Shown here: in pieces, positions 1 to 8,833 of the stretch | Layout of the letters: each line of letters opens with the position of its first letter | Numbering within the stretch: position 1 is the stretch's first letter | Assembly (NCBI RefSeq): GCF_000334455.1 | Contig: NZ_BANX01000020.1 | Location: 62,001 to 126,000 of the forward strand | DNA: 64,000 nt | Source: Gordonia soli NBRC 108243 | GTDB taxonomy: Bacteria > Actinomycetota > Actinomycetes > Mycobacteriales > Mycobacteriaceae | Direction of reading: 5' to 3' | Notes under the pieces: model-generated | What the model saw: only the letters and a program-made list of their open reading frames with translations | Told to the model about the DNA's origin: nothing | The model's database searches: none | Translations under genes and position numbers: made by a program

Positions 1-1069
1 CGTGCGGTGCGGGTCCGGCGCCCGAGGAGCGTGTCGGGGGGCCGCCGACAGGTGTCGACGATCCGGCTGTGCCCGGGGTGTTCGGCAACGAGCCCATGAG
101 TCGGCGAGAGAGCGGCGTCTGTCCCGCAGGTGAGCCACCCACGCCGCCGGCGCCACCGCCGGCTGCGCGGCCGCCTCCTCCTGCTCCGCTCGACTGTCCC
201 GTGCCGGCTCCGGGCAGGACGCCGCCCGGGAACTGTTGCTCGTTGCCCGCCGGATTAGCATTGCCGCCACGCTGTAGACCACCGGGACCGTCGCCGCTGC
301 GGCCGGAGGTCGGCGACTCCCCCAGCGAGAGAGGCTTGTCGGGCGAGCCGCCGGCGAGGTTCGCGTTGGGCCGCCCCGACGTCGGGCCGGCGGCCGGAGT
401 CACAGACGTCGGCGTACCGCCGCTGCCCGGATAGTCACCGGCATCGCTGACGCCGCCCGCCTGGGCCCGACCGGCCGCGTTGGAGGGGCCACTGCCGCCC
501 CCGCCACCGTCGCCGCCGAACCCCGACATCGGCGACGAGATCTCCTGGGTTGCGTACTGCTCAGGCTGCGGGACCGAGCCGGCGGCGGCACTCATGGGCG
601 GGTTATAGGTGCTGGTCATCCGCTCGCTCGCGCGTTGAATGGCCTGCGGAGCCTTTTCCGGTTCGTTGTCTATCTCGTCCTGCAGCGATTGCAAGAAAGG
701 TGCTTGCGCGATTGCGGCACCTGCAGTCGCGATTCCCTGACCGAGCGCGCTGAGAGCTTCGGTCGCTATCGCAGTCTGGTTGACGATGTCGCGCGCAATC
801 TGACGCGCTCGCTCTTCACTGGCACTGGCCGCTCGCCCCTGCATTCCGTCTTGACCGAAGTACATCAGCGTTGCGGCCGCGTCGTTGGCAGCGTTGATCG
901 CGTTCATGAGCGCCTGCGCGTCGGCCGCGGCGCTCTCTGGCTTCATGGTTGCCAGCATCGAAAGGATCTGTCTGATCGGTCGATCCCAACTGGTCGATCC
1001 GCCGCCAGCACCGTCAGTGGACTGTCCCGCGCTGGTCTGCGCTTCGCGCGCGCCATCATCTGGCGGCAT
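1..1069 (-). CDS. PPE-like / ESX-associated protein, C-terminus beyond window edge
   Basis: Open frame of 356 codons from an ATG at 1069 (purine-rich GGGGGAGAG just upstream) running off the left edge without a stop. The first ~170 residues are Ala/Gln-rich and helical (MLATMKPESAAADAQALMNA, then GQGIATAGAAIAQAPFLQSL). A segment ERMTSTYNPPMS leads into a Gly/Pro/Ser-rich low-complexity tail with PMSGFGGDGGGG and RRLMGSLPNTPG. A helical N-terminal domain with a glycine-rich tail is the architecture of PPE/EspB-like substrates of type VII secretion, but no WxG or PPE signature is visible, so the family is inferred. It is divergent from the small gene at 1241 and lipoprotein at 1663, which may be functionally linked. 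The real C-terminus is not seen. Confidence 0.6.
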   Translation of the reverse strand, partial: MPPDDGAREAQTSAGQSTDGAGGGSTSWDRPIRQILSMLATMKPESAAADAQALMNAINAANDAAATLMYFGQDGMQGRAASASEERARQIARDIVNQTAIATEALSALGQGIATAGAAIAQAPFLQSLQDEIDNEPEKAPQAIQRASERMTSTYNPPMSAAAGSVPQPEQYATQEISSPMSGFGGDGGGGGSGPSNAAGRAQAGGVSDAGDYPGSGGTPTSVTPAAGPTSGRPNANLAGGSPDKPLSLGESPTSGRSGDGPGGLQRGGNANPAGNEQQFPGGVLPGAGTGQSSGAGGGGRAAGGGAGGVGGSPAGQTPLSRRLMGSLPNTPGTAGSSTPVGGPPTRSSGAGPAPH

Positions 1070-1240
1070 CAGCTCTCCCCCTCGAGACGGCGCTTCACTG
1101 CGAGCCGACGACGGCTCGCAGGTCGAACCGCTACCATACTTCGGAACTGTCCTACGCTGGGTTTGCGGGCGGGACTGTGCACAACGGTCGGGGGAACCAA
1201 GTCTTAGTCCCCCGCGTCTGACGAGTGTGGGGAGCTTGAG

Positions 1241-1666
1241 ATGACCGGACCTGGAATCGGTGCCAGCGAGCACATAGGTGACGGACCCCGTGGGGCAGAT
1301 TGGTTCCCGACCAACAAGCCACCCAATCTCGATGATTGGGGGAAGGGTGCGCCAGGCGGGCGAGTCGTTTCGACCTCGGAGGACTGGAAGACCCGCGCGA
1401 AGGTGGCAACAGACGCCGCGCAAGCGATCCGAGAAAGCATAGACCTCGCGCGCGGCATTCTCGGAACCAACTTCTTCGGGGCCGGATGTCCAGAAGGGGT
1501 CAATCTACAGGCGAAGCTAAGAGCAGCCCTCCTGGACAGTGGAGGGTGGGCTCAGAATCTGTCTCTACAGTTCACCGCACTTGAGAAGCTGTCGCAGACC
1601 GCCTCACAAACAGGTGAAGAATTCTCGGCGACCGATCAATCCGCTTCCAGACCTCTTACCAAGTGA
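1241..1666 (+). CDS. small hypothetical protein, possibly ESX-associated
   Basis: 141 residues. ATG at 1241 follows GGGGAGCTTGAG, a good ribosome binding site. The N-terminal ~45 residues are Gly/Pro-rich with a WFPTNKPPNLDDWGKG stretch. Residues ~48-75 and ~90-130 look like amphipathic helices (TRAKVATDAAQAIRESIDLA; LSLQFTALEKLSQTASQTGE), reminiscent of small helical ESX partner proteins. I do not recognise a family. Its stop overlaps the start of the lipoprotein gene by ATGA at 1663-1666, so the two are translationally coupled. It is divergent from the PPE-like gene across ~170 bp. Confidence 0.6.
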   Translation: MTGPGIGASEHIGDGPRGADWFPTNKPPNLDDWGKGAPGGRVVSTSEDWKTRAKVATDAAQAIRESIDLARGILGTNFFGAGCPEGVNLQAKLRAALLDSGGWAQNLSLQFTALEKLSQTASQTGEEFSATDQSASRPLTK

Positions 1667-2289
1667 AAGAGTTAGGCCGGGGGAATGCCGCTTCGGCAGC
1701 ATTGGCGATCATTTTCGTAATCGCAGCTACGGCATGCGGAGTCGAAGTCACCGGGCAACCTCAGCCGCAATCTTCGGCCTTACGCCTGGAGCCAAGGCAG
1801 ACTGATGACCAAGGACGAACCTTGCCATTTCGAACAAATTTCAAGCATCGCTGGAACTCTTCGAATAACGGTTCGACCTACGAACCGTGTACGTCGGTTA
1901 CCAACGTTGTTCAATCAAAACTCGGCTTTATTCCGAACTCCGCTCGCGACTCTGCAACCGTCGACGGCCAAACTGCTCGCGGATGCCGCTGGCGCTATCC
2001 CGACTCTGCGTGGACAATCTCACAAGCGGTCGGCAACAGTCCAAGCCTCAGCAGCTACAAAGCACTCAACAGCACAGCCATCGATTGGCTAGCGGACATA
2101 GTTATTGACGGAAGACCGGTGGGCGTCGCAACTGACCCCAGCGCCGGCTGCACAACATATGTGCAGTCGGGAGGCGCCGGGGTTGTGACAGTTGCGAGTT
2201 ATATTCGACTTCCGACAATACCAACGTCACAGATCTGCGGGCGAGCAATTAGCCTTACCGCGGCGACCATTTCTCAGATTCCAAGATAA
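1663..2289 (+). CDS. DUF3558-type lipoprotein
   Basis: 208 residues. The N-terminus is a lipoprotein signal: charged start, hydrophobic core AALAIIFVIAATAC, with the lipobox Cys at about residue 25. The mature part has FRTNFKHRWNSSNNGSTYEPCTSV and a later GCRWRY, the paired-cysteine pattern of DUF3558 lipoproteins common in Nocardia, Gordonia and mycobacteria. The protein should sit on the outer face of the membrane; the molecular role of the family is unknown to me. It is coupled to the upstream gene by a 4-base overlap. Its base composition is clearly less GC-rich than the housekeeping genes to the right, which suggests recent acquisition together with the flanking AT-richer DNA. Confidence 0.7.
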   Translation: MKELGRGNAASAALAIIFVIAATACGVEVTGQPQPQSSALRLEPRQTDDQGRTLPFRTNFKHRWNSSNNGSTYEPCTSVTNVVQSKLGFIPNSARDSATVDGQTARGCRWRYPDSAWTISQAVGNSPSLSSYKALNSTAIDWLADIVIDGRPVGVATDPSAGCTTYVQSGGAGVVTVASYIRLPTIPTSQICGRAISLTAATISQIPR

Positions 2290-2560
2290 GAATATAAATT
2301 GCCAAAGTCTGACAACGCGACCGCTCAGAATCAGGCAAAAAGACAGTATTTCCCACGGCTCGGATGATAATGCTTGCTTAACTTACGTCCAATCCCAAAT
2401 CACTGGCCCGCCAAAATTTTGCGAAGATCATTCGACGACCACTGTCAACCTTGGAGCATAATTGCAGTTACGCGATTGGTTTGACAGTTCTCATGCGACC
2501 GCGAATTCCACAGTAAAGCCTGACATCCGTTTACCCTAAATGGCGGGCAGTCTCCGAATA
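2290..2560 (+). other. AT-richer non-coding stretch with possible DUF3558 gene remnant
   Basis: No intact gene seen. Composition is markedly AT-richer than the rest of the window. In the frame ending at 2461 there is a run reading NACLTYVQSQ followed ~15 residues later by a FCED motif. This resembles the AGCTTYVQSG...QICG segment near the C-terminus of the lipoprotein just upstream, so the stretch may be the tail of a decayed second DUF3558 copy. The resemblance is short and could be chance. The insertion sequence begins at 2561. Confidence 0.3.
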
Positions 2561-2638
2561 TGTAGCAGTTAGTCGCGAAATCCGCGTTGTGGTGTCTCGG
2601 GTCATCGCTGACACTTGTGTCTCGGGTCATCGCTGACA
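2561..2638 (+). repeat. left end of IS: 53-bp inverted repeat plus second internal copy
   Basis: The outer repeat 2561-2613 matches the right end. Its inner 21 bases (2593-2613, GTCTCGGGTCATCGCTGAC core) are repeated exactly at 2618-2638, a step of 25 bp. The left end therefore carries two tandem potential transposase binding sites. Confidence 0.8.
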
Positions 2639-2639
2639 G

Positions 2640-3826
2640 TCATGCTGCCGGAAGTGGTTGTCGTTTGCCATGGGTGCCGGGGATTCGGCGTTGGCCTTGG
2701 TATCGGCGGGTGGGGTCGGCGTCGAATTCCCGGACGATGGTGGTGCCGCTGAAGATGACGATGTGGTTGTCGTCGCAGATGGCGTCGAGGGTGTGTCCCG
2801 CCCCATTGGTTGCCGACCTGGACGAAGTAGGGGCCGACGGTGATTTTGCCTTGTGTGGGGTTGACCTGTTGGTGGGTGGTGAACACCGGCGCCGGCAGTG
2901 GCCGGTCGACTGGTCGGGCGGGTTCGGTGGCGTCGAATGTTTCGGCCGGAGTTGCACCGTGTAGCGCCCGGTGTGGTCGATGGTGGTTGTAGTGACTGCG
3001 GAATCGGTCGAGCATCTCGTTGAGGTCGTCGAGGGTCGCTGGTGCGGGCTGGGTGTTCAGCCAGCGTTTGAGGGTTTGCCAGAACCGCTCGATCTTGCCG
3101 CAGGTCTGCGGGTGATCTGGGCGGGAGTTGATGGTGCGGGTACCCACCGCGCGGAGGTTCTTTTCCAGCGGTGTTTCGAATCCACGATGCTTGCCGGTGT
3201 AAACGAATCCGTTGTCGGTCAACGACATTGATGGGACTCCGCACTCGTCGATCGCGGCGAGCATCACCTGCCACACCAGTGTGGTGGTGCCATCACCAAT
3301 GTCGGCGGCCAACGCGCACAGGTACCGGGAGTGGTCATCGATGGTGCCCGCGATCGCTACCGAGGTGCCATCGGCGAGATGCCATTCGGTCCAGTCCGAC
3401 TGCCACAACTCGTTGGGGCGGTCGTAGTAGAACCGCCGAATCGAGGACTTCGGCCGTTTGCCCGGCTCGGCAACGATCAGCCCGTGACGGTGCAGAATTC
3501 GCCACACGGTAGAGCGTGAGGACCCCCTCACGCTGCAACGTCCACACGATCGACTGCGGGCCGTGATCGCAGCCTGCCGACTGCAAACGCCTGCGCGTGG
3601 CGACCGCCAGCGCCTCGACCTCATCGCCACTACGCCCCGGCGCTGTGTGCGGCCGTCGAGAGCGTGGCTCGAGCCCGGCCAACCCCTCAGCGGCGAAACG
3701 ACGCCGCCACTTGTAGAACGTCTGCCGACTGACGTGGTGCTCCCGACAGAACTGGGCCACATTCTCAACCCCACCCGCCAACGCCGTAGCTGCACGAACG
3801 TCCATCGCCGTCACCTTCTGGGCCAT
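2640..3826 (-). pseudogene. IS481-family transposase, two frameshifts
   Basis: Read through both shifts, this is a ~395-residue transposase. The N-terminal helix-turn-helix is ENVAQFCREHHVSRQTFYKW, followed by a second DNA-binding part (STVWRILHRHGLIV). The DDE core is LWQSDWTEWHLADG (first Asp), LTDNGFVYTGKHRG (second Asp) and HPQTCGKIERFWQTLKRWL (Glu). The C-terminal part reads HTLDAICDDNHIVIFSG. The first frameshift lies in a run of five C at 3523-3527, between QREGV and RGSSRSTVW. The second is near 2795-2806, between VGNQWG and GHTLDAI. I start it at ATG 3826 (MAQKVTAMDV). All catalytic residues survive, so the two indels are what inactivate it. A single programmed shift could be argued for the C5 run, but not for both sites. 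Confidence 0.75.
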
Positions 3827-3855
3827 GAACCATGCTGGCCACGCCCCCACCCAGG

Positions 3856-3934
3856 TGTCAGCGAAGACCCGAGACATCACCTGTCAGCGATGACCGGAGA
3901 CACCACAACGCGGAAACCGCGACAAACTGCTACA
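3856..3934 (-). repeat. right end of IS: 53-bp inverted repeat plus second internal copy
   Basis: Mirror of the left end. The outer repeat is 3882-3934 and the inner copy of the 21-bp core is at 3856-3876 with one mismatch (TCTTCG in place of TCATCG, read on the minus strand). The step between the two copies is 26 bp, against 25 bp at the left end. Confidence 0.8.
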
Positions 3935-3972
3935 AAATCGCGCGGGGCGGGCGGGGTCGCGCGAGCAGACAC

Positions 3973-4293
3973 CTACCCCAACGGCCCGTCTTCGGGGAGC
4001 CGGAGCTCCGACTTCTCGAGTTCCTCGATGTTGACGTCCTTGAAGGTGATCACCCGGACCTGCTTGACGAAGCGGGCCGGACGGTACATGTCCCACACCC
4101 AGGCGTCACTCATGCGAAGCTCGAAGTAGACCTCGCCGTCGGCGTTGCGGGGCACCATCTCGACTGCGTTCGCCAGGTAGAAGCGCCGTTCGGTCTCCAC
4201 CACGTAGGTGAACTGACCGACAATGTCCTTGTACTCGCGGTACAGGGAGAGTTCCATCTCGGTTTCGTACTTTTCGAGATCCTCAGCACTCAT
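3973..4293 (-). CDS. DUF2469 family protein
   Basis: 106 residues, acidic and highly conserved in actinobacteria (Rv2901c family of M. tuberculosis). It starts [20 protein letters not shown] and contains [20 protein letters not shown]. No function is established that I know of. It overlaps the end of rnhB by 11 bases and follows lepB-rnhB in the same direction, the same order as in mycobacteria, so it belongs to that transcription unit. It is the first conserved gene right of the IS element. Confidence 0.85.
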   Translation of the reverse strand: MSAEDLEKYETEMELSLYREYKDIVGQFTYVVETERRFYLANAVEMVPRNADGEVYFELRMSDAWVWDMYRPARFVKQVRVITFKDVNIEELEKSELRLPEDGPLG

Positions 4294-4975
4294 CTTGTAA
4301 GCCTATCGTGGTCGGTTCGGGGCTGGTCAGCACGCGCGCGCGGACGTTCCGGTACGACATGCGGTGCTGACGAGAGGGGCCGATGCGGTCGATGCAGGAC
4401 ATGTGGCGGGCGGTGCTGTAGCCCTTGTGGATGGCGAAGTCGTACCCGGGCAGCTCGGAGTCCATCGCGACCATGATGCGGTCTCGGGTGACCTTCGCGA
4501 TGATGCTCGCCGCAGCGATGCAGGCCGCGGCGCCGTCACCGCCGATCACCGGGAGCGACGGGGCGGTCAGGCCGGGTACCGCGAACCCGTCGGACAGCAC
4601 ATAGCCGGGTGTCACGTCGAGGCCCGCGATGGCCCGGCGCATCCCCTCGATATTCGCCACGTGGATGCCGATGCGGTCGATCTCGCCGGCATCGATCACG
4701 ATCGCACACCAGCTCTGCGCGTAGCGGGTGACCGCCTTGTAGAGGGTTTCCCGCGTCGCCTCCGACAGTCGCTTGGAATCGTCCAGGTCGGCGAGAGAGG
4801 TGAGCTGGGTCGGCTTGAGCACACAGGCGGCGACCACAAGCGGGCCCGCACAGGCACCACGTCCGGCCTCGTCGACGCCGGCAACCGGACCGAGACCGCT
4901 ACGGTGCAAAGCGAATTCGAAGGTCCGTAGGCTCGCCGCCCTCCGGATGGGAAATCTCGGTGGCCACCGTCCCAT
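4283..4975 (-). CDS. rnhB: ribonuclease HII
   Basis: 230 residues. It cleaves the RNA strand of RNA-DNA hybrids and removes misincorporated ribonucleotides from DNA. Signature motifs: [19 protein letters not shown] (Asp-Glu of the metal site), [13 protein letters not shown], and [20 protein letters not shown]. The frame is open upstream, but ATG 4975 ([12 protein letters not shown]) is chosen because GGGGGAG lies at the right distance upstream and it leaves a 13-bp gap from lepB instead of an overlap. It is followed by DUF2469. Confidence 0.9.
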   Translation of the reverse strand: MGRWPPRFPIRRAASLRTFEFALHRSGLGPVAGVDEAGRGACAGPLVVAACVLKPTQLTSLADLDDSKRLSEATRETLYKAVTRYAQSWCAIVIDAGEIDRIGIHVANIEGMRRAIAGLDVTPGYVLSDGFAVPGLTAPSLPVIGGDGAAACIAAASIIAKVTRDRIMVAMDSELPGYDFAIHKGYSTARHMSCIDRIGPSRQHRMSYRNVRARVLTSPEPTTIGLQDEC

Positions 4976-4988
4976 CAGCACTCCCCCA

Positions 4989-5858
4989 TCACTGCTGCGG
5001 GTTGCCCGAGGACACACCACCGATCCGCGAGAAGGGATAGATGACGGCGCGGACCTTGCCGCGGATGTCGCTGACGGGAACCGTACCGCGGTACTGGTCC
5101 TCCATGTGGAAGCGCGAATCCGCCGAGTTGGCGCGGTTGTCGCCCATCACCCAGACGTTGCCGTCGGGTACCTTCACCGGACCGAAGTCGGGGCCGTAGC
5201 AGCTCGCCACGCCACCGTTCTCGTCGGCGGCGGCCTCATTGCCCGCCGCGACGTCCTGCGACTGGAGGTTCTTGTCGATGTACGGCTCGACCAGTGGCTT
5301 GCCGTTCACCTTCACCCCGACGTTCTCGGAGTCGCGGCACTCGACGGTCTGCCCGCCGGTCGCGATCACGCGCTTGACGAGGTCGTTCTCGTCCGGCGGA
5401 GCGAAGCCGAACCACGACATCGCGTCCTGCAGGCGATGCACGACGGGGTTGTTCGAGCGAGGCGACATCCATCCGCCGTCCCACGACTCGCTGGGTGCGC
5501 GGAACACCACGACATCACCGGGTGTCGGGTCACCGAACCGGTAGCTGATCTTGTCGATCACGATGCGGTCGTTGGTGCATCCGCTGCAGCCGGTGAGCGT
5601 CGGCTCCATCGACTCCGACGGGATGACGTACTGGCGTCCGACAAAGGTCTGCAGCAACCAGGTCAGCAGCAGGACGCAGCCGACGATGATGACGACCTCA
5701 CGCAGCAGGGAGCCACGCTTCTCCGGCTTGTCGTCCTTGGTTCGCCAAGGACGTTCGTCGGGGTGGTCGTCGTCGGAATCCCAGCCGTAGTCGGCGGGAT
5801 CCGACGAACGGTGTCCACCCGAATCCGGGTCGCTGTCCGCGCGGTGAGTGTCGGCCAC
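4989..5858 (-). CDS. lepB: signal peptidase I
   Basis: 289 residues. It removes signal peptides from Sec/Tat-exported proteins at the outer face of the membrane. It has a ~50-residue cytoplasmic acidic N-terminus ([19 protein letters not shown]), one membrane helix at about 53-71, then the catalytic Ser83 in [10 protein letters not shown] and the general-base Lys162 in [16 protein letters not shown]. The conserved [11 protein letters not shown] box is near the C-terminus. It lies 18 bp downstream of rplS and 13 bp upstream of rnhB, so one operon is likely. Confidence 0.92.
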   Translation of the reverse strand: MADTHRADSDPDSGGHRSSDPADYGWDSDDDHPDERPWRTKDDKPEKRGSLLREVVIIVGCVLLLTWLLQTFVGRQYVIPSESMEPTLTGCSGCTNDRIVIDKISYRFGDPTPGDVVVFRAPSESWDGGWMSPRSNNPVVHRLQDAMSWFGFAPPDENDLVKRVIATGGQTVECRDSENVGVKVNGKPLVEPYIDKNLQSQDVAAGNEAAADENGGVASCYGPDFGPVKVPDGNVWVMGDNRANSADSRFHMEDQYRGTVPVSDIRGKVRAVIYPFSRIGGVSSGNPQQ

Positions 5859-5876
5859 GTCGTCAGGGTAGACGCG

Positions 5877-6218
5877 TCAGCGCTTTTCCTTGATCTTCGC
5901 GGCCTTGCCACGCAGATCACGCAGGTAGTAGAGCTTCGCGCGACGCACGTCACCGCGGGTGACGACATCGACCTTCGCGATGTTCGGGCTGTGCACCGGG
6001 AAGGTGCGCTCCACGCCGACGCCGAAGGACACCTTGCGGACGGTGAAGGTCTCGCGCACGCCGCCACCCTGGCGACGGATCACGACACCCTTGAACACCT
6101 GCACGCGCTCCTTGGAGCCCTCGATGACCTTGACGTGGACGTCGAGGGTGTCACCGGGACCGAAGTCGGGGATGTCGTCGCGCAGCGACTGCTTGTCGAG
6201 GAAGTCGAGAGTGTTCAT
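5877..6218 (-). CDS. rplS: 50S ribosomal protein L19
   Basis: 113 residues, the usual L19 length, beginning [19 protein letters not shown] and containing [17 protein letters not shown] and [14 protein letters not shown]. It sits at the 30S-50S interface. The frame is open far upstream, but ATG 6218 matches the family start. In mycobacteria trmD lies close by on the same strand; here the two are separated by an inserted ~3.3-kb cassette. Confidence 0.95.
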   Translation of the reverse strand: MNTLDFLDKQSLRDDIPDFGPGDTLDVHVKVIEGSKERVQVFKGVVIRRQGGGVRETFTVRKVSFGVGVERTFPVHSPNIAKVDVVTRGDVRRAKLYYLRDLRGKAAKIKEKR

Positions 6219-6291
6219 CGTTGGATGGTCCAATCTGGCGGTCGCGTGAACAGAGGAACCTGGCGGCCCGCACCACCGACCATCGAGATGG

Positions 6292-7266
6292 TCATGCGTG
6301 GGGTTCGACCGGTTCGTGCTCCGAGTCATCGGTTGTGCGCAAAGGACGTGGTCGAGAGAGACCGGCGTCGTCAGGCAACCCGACCATTGTGCCAGACAGA
6401 CCCCGCCGCGGAGAAATCGTGGGTGGCGCCGGAGCAGGCCGGACGACCTCGTCGAGCCGGTCCTCGGTCGCCGCCCGGACGTGCGGCAGAACATCGGGCC
6501 GACCTGCGATGAGGTCCTGCACGAAGATCTTGGCCTGGACGAGAGGCCGGCGCAGTCGACGCTCGCGTCGGATGGCGCGTTCCATCTTCCCGGGACGCCG
6601 AACGTATCGCCAGCGCGCCCACGGCGAGGTCGGCCGCGCGAGGCGCAGCATCCCGACGATCAGCAGCGGCCACGCGAAGATCCCGATGAGCCCGGTCCAC
6701 ACCTTGCCCTTGAGGACCACGATCGCCGCGAGCAGGAAGTTCACGCCGGCGGCGACGACATCGACGATGACGGTGTGCTCCACCCGCAGGTCGCGCAGGG
6801 CATCGAAGTACAGGTCGAGAGGTCGGAAGCCCAGCAGGATCATCCCGGTGGCGGCGACGGCGACGAACACCGCGTCGACCGACGCCCGCCCCTCTTGACT
6901 CCAGTAGACGTCGCGCAGGTAGAAGATCAGGGCGAACTCGTCGAGGATCAGCGCGGCACCGACCCCGAACAGACCGGCGAGCACCGACATCGCGGTCTGG
7001 TCGCCGTTGATGGAGAAGGCGATCAGGCCCAGCCCGGACGAGAGCGTCAGGACGACACCGAACACCACGTGATGGATGTGGGTGTCGCCCGCAGTGACGT
7101 TCGAGAACCACCACCTCACGTCGGCCCGGATGAGCCGGACACTGACCCGGATCACGACGAAGCCGACGATGAGGCCGCAGAAGAAGACGAGCAGCGGGAG
7201 CAGACCGCGGTCGATGATGTCGTGTGACATCCAGTCCGAGGCACGCTGCGTCAACCAATGGGGCAC
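6292..7266 (-). CDS. multi-pass membrane protein, unknown function
   Basis: 324 residues. Hydrophobic segments are at about 23-45, 64-86, 94-118, 128-148, 168-190 and 193-213, giving roughly six membrane helices, followed by a basic, Pro/Arg-rich cytoplasmic tail of ~110 residues ([19 protein letters not shown]). A HIHH motif at the start of the second helix and ILDEFAL in the third put His and Asp/Glu in or near the membrane, which suggests a metal or catalytic site; this is inference. I cannot name the family. It lies between the ESX-like cassette and rplS in the same direction. Confidence 0.75.
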   Translation of the reverse strand: MPHWLTQRASDWMSHDIIDRGLLPLLVFFCGLIVGFVVIRVSVRLIRADVRWWFSNVTAGDTHIHHVVFGVVLTLSSGLGLIAFSINGDQTAMSVLAGLFGVGAALILDEFALIFYLRDVYWSQEGRASVDAVFVAVAATGMILLGFRPLDLYFDALRDLRVEHTVIVDVVAAGVNFLLAAIVVLKGKVWTGLIGIFAWPLLIVGMLRLARPTSPWARWRYVRRPGKMERAIRRERRLRRPLVQAKIFVQDLIAGRPDVLPHVRAATEDRLDEVVRPAPAPPTISPRRGLSGTMVGLPDDAGLSRPRPLRTTDDSEHEPVEPHA

Positions 7267-7331
7267 ATGGACCAGGCTAACCAGCGGGAACGGCCGTCAC
7301 CGGCAGTTGCGACCGGACACCCTCGCCCGAC

Positions 7332-7787
7332 TCAGCCCGCGTACTGGGTGACCACCCCGACCACACCGCTCTCGCCGCGGAGGGCGACGGTCGCCTCGTA
7401 CGCGACCTCGCGCACGACGTCGCGACGATCGAGGGACGCCCCGCCGGTGGTCGCGCCGATCGCATACGCGAGGCAGCTGAGTGCCCGCGCCTGGAAGAAG
7501 GCCCGGTCACGGGCAGGTTCGTCGCCTCGGCGTGCGGCCGCGAACGCCCGATGTTCGGCCTGGGTGACCGCGGTCGCCATCTCGAGTCGCGTCGATCCCG
7601 ACACCCGGCCGTGTTCGCGGAGAGCGGTCAGAGCTCGCGTCAAATCCGGATCGTCTCCCAGCCCGGTCGCCGTCATCGCGCTGATGGTCAGCAAGTAGAC
7701 GCAGGCGTCGATGTCGGGATCGGGAACCCTGTCGACCAGCCCGGCGAGCTCGTACGACAGTGACTCGATGCGGTGCGTCATCGTCAC
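7332..7787 (-). CDS. hypothetical protein, last gene of YbaB/EspC-like cassette
   Basis: 151 residues, helical and soluble by appearance, with no signal peptide or membrane segment. It begins MTMTHRIESLSYELAGLVDR and has LREHGRVSGSTRLEMATAVT. No family recognised. Its start overlaps the end of the preceding gene by 4 bases (7784-7787), making it the fourth translationally coupled gene of the 9551-7332 cassette, which argues that it is a real protein working with the others. Confidence 0.65.
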   Translation of the reverse strand: MTMTHRIESLSYELAGLVDRVPDPDIDACVYLLTISAMTATGLGDDPDLTRALTALREHGRVSGSTRLEMATAVTQAEHRAFAAARRGDEPARDRAFFQARALSCLAYAIGATTGGASLDRRDVVREVAYEATVALRGESGVVGVVTQYAG

Positions 7788-8833
7788 TGATCTCCGGGAT
7801 CACTGGCGTCCCACGACCACGCCGGATCGGACAGGTCGTCGGGTGCCAGGAGTTCGGCGTCGGTCTGTCCCAATGCCGCGATGGTCTCGGGTGCCATCGG
7901 GGTCGCCGCCGCGAAGGCCAGCGGCTCGACGCCGGACCTGGCCATCTGATCGGCGATGGCGAGCTCCGCGGACCGGCCGTTGCCGGCCAGGAACTCCGAG
8001 TCCCGCAGCGACAGCCCTTCGCGGAGATAGGGATACGGATCACTCGTCCCGACGATGACCACTCGTGCACCATCGGACAACTCTCCGAGGCCGACCGCCA
8101 TCCGCACCCAGCCTGCCAACGACGGTGGGATGGACGACTGCAACTGCGCCGCCCGACGCTCCAGCCACTGCACGTCACCGGCGGCGATGCCGTCGGGCGT
8201 GTGCGCGTCAGTCGCCGACAGCGACGACGCCAGTGCTCCGACCCCTGCGGCAGCACCCCCCAGCGCGGCGAAGGGCATCATCCCGGCGCTCGCGGCAGGA
8301 GGAGGCATCGCGGAGTTCTGATCGTGGCCGTGCCGACCGTCGTCGGCCGACTGCTCGGTGTATTCGTCGCCTGCGGCAGTCAGTGCCAGGCGACCTCCGC
8401 TGGCGGCCATCACGCGTGCGGAGTCGTCACCGAGGAGTCCGAGCACCTCGCCGCGGAGCCGGTCGCGGTCGGCGATCGCTGCCATCACCGCGGTCTGTTC
8501 GTGTGCGAGACCGCTTGTGGCCGCGTACCTCTCGACCGCTTCGACCAGTGCCCACCCGGATGAGAGCGATCGTTGGGCCGCCGACGTGGCCGAGGTCGTC
8601 ACCCTGTCGGCGTGATCGAGCATCGCTTGATGTGTCTGCCCCGCCCCGTCGGCGCCCCGCTGCGCGTGGCCGACGGCGGCCACCGCCTCCGACAATCGGG
8701 TCAGCAGCGTGCGGAGCCTACCGGCGGCCTCCATCAGCGCCCCGACATCGGCAGTCGGCCAGACGTCGGGCGCCAACGAGTCGGCGATGCGGCGCAAGCT
8801 GTCGAGATCTGTCCCGGCGATCGGGGTACTCAC
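7784..8833 (-). CDS. hypothetical protein with helical N-terminal domain, possible ESX substrate or effector
   Basis: 349 residues. Residues ~1-130 are Ala-rich and helical (LMEAAGRLRTLLTRLSEAVAAVGHAQRG), like the N-terminal domains of ESX-linked proteins. Residues ~165-200 form a Gly/Ala-rich hydrophobic linker (GMMPFAALGGAAAGVGALAS). The C-terminal ~150 residues look globular, with ARVVIVGTSDPYPYLREGLSL. No known domain recognised. It is coupled by 4-base overlaps to the EspC-like gene upstream and the hypothetical gene downstream. Helical domain, linker and distinct C-terminal domain is the layout of type VII-exported effectors, but nothing here proves export or activity. Confidence 0.65.
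   Translation of the reverse strand: MSTPIAGTDLDSLRRIADSLAPDVWPTADVGALMEAAGRLRTLLTRLSEAVAAVGHAQRGADGAGQTHQAMLDHADRVTTSATSAAQRSLSSGWALVEAVERYAATSGLAHEQTAVMAAIADRDRLRGEVLGLLGDDSARVMAASGGRLALTAAGDEYTEQSADDGRHGHDQNSAMPPPAASAGMMPFAALGGAAAGVGALASSLSATDAHTPDGIAAGDVQWLERRAAQLQSSIPPSLAGWVRMAVGLGELSDGARVVIVGTSDPYPYLREGLSLRDSEFLAGNGRSAELAIADQMARSGVEPLAFAAATPMAPETIAALGQTDAELLAPDDLSDPAWSWDASDPGDQ

Larger units (their letters stand above)
2561..3934 (-). mobile_element. IS481-type insertion sequence, inactive copy
   Basis: About 1.37 kb bounded by long imperfect inverted repeats (48 of 53 bases identical), starting TGTAGCAGTT at each end and running inward to a TGACA. It holds one transposase gene on the minus strand with a DDE catalytic core of the IS481 family, broken by two frameshifts. 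No convincing target-site duplication is seen (GAATA on the left, AAATC on the right), so the copy may be old or may have arisen by recombination. It separates the accessory PPE-like/lipoprotein region from the conserved DUF2469-rnhB-lepB block. Confidence 0.8.

Noticed and set aside
4773-6512. 579-codon plus-strand frame
   Set aside because: Antisense to lepB and rplS, with no recognisable domain.
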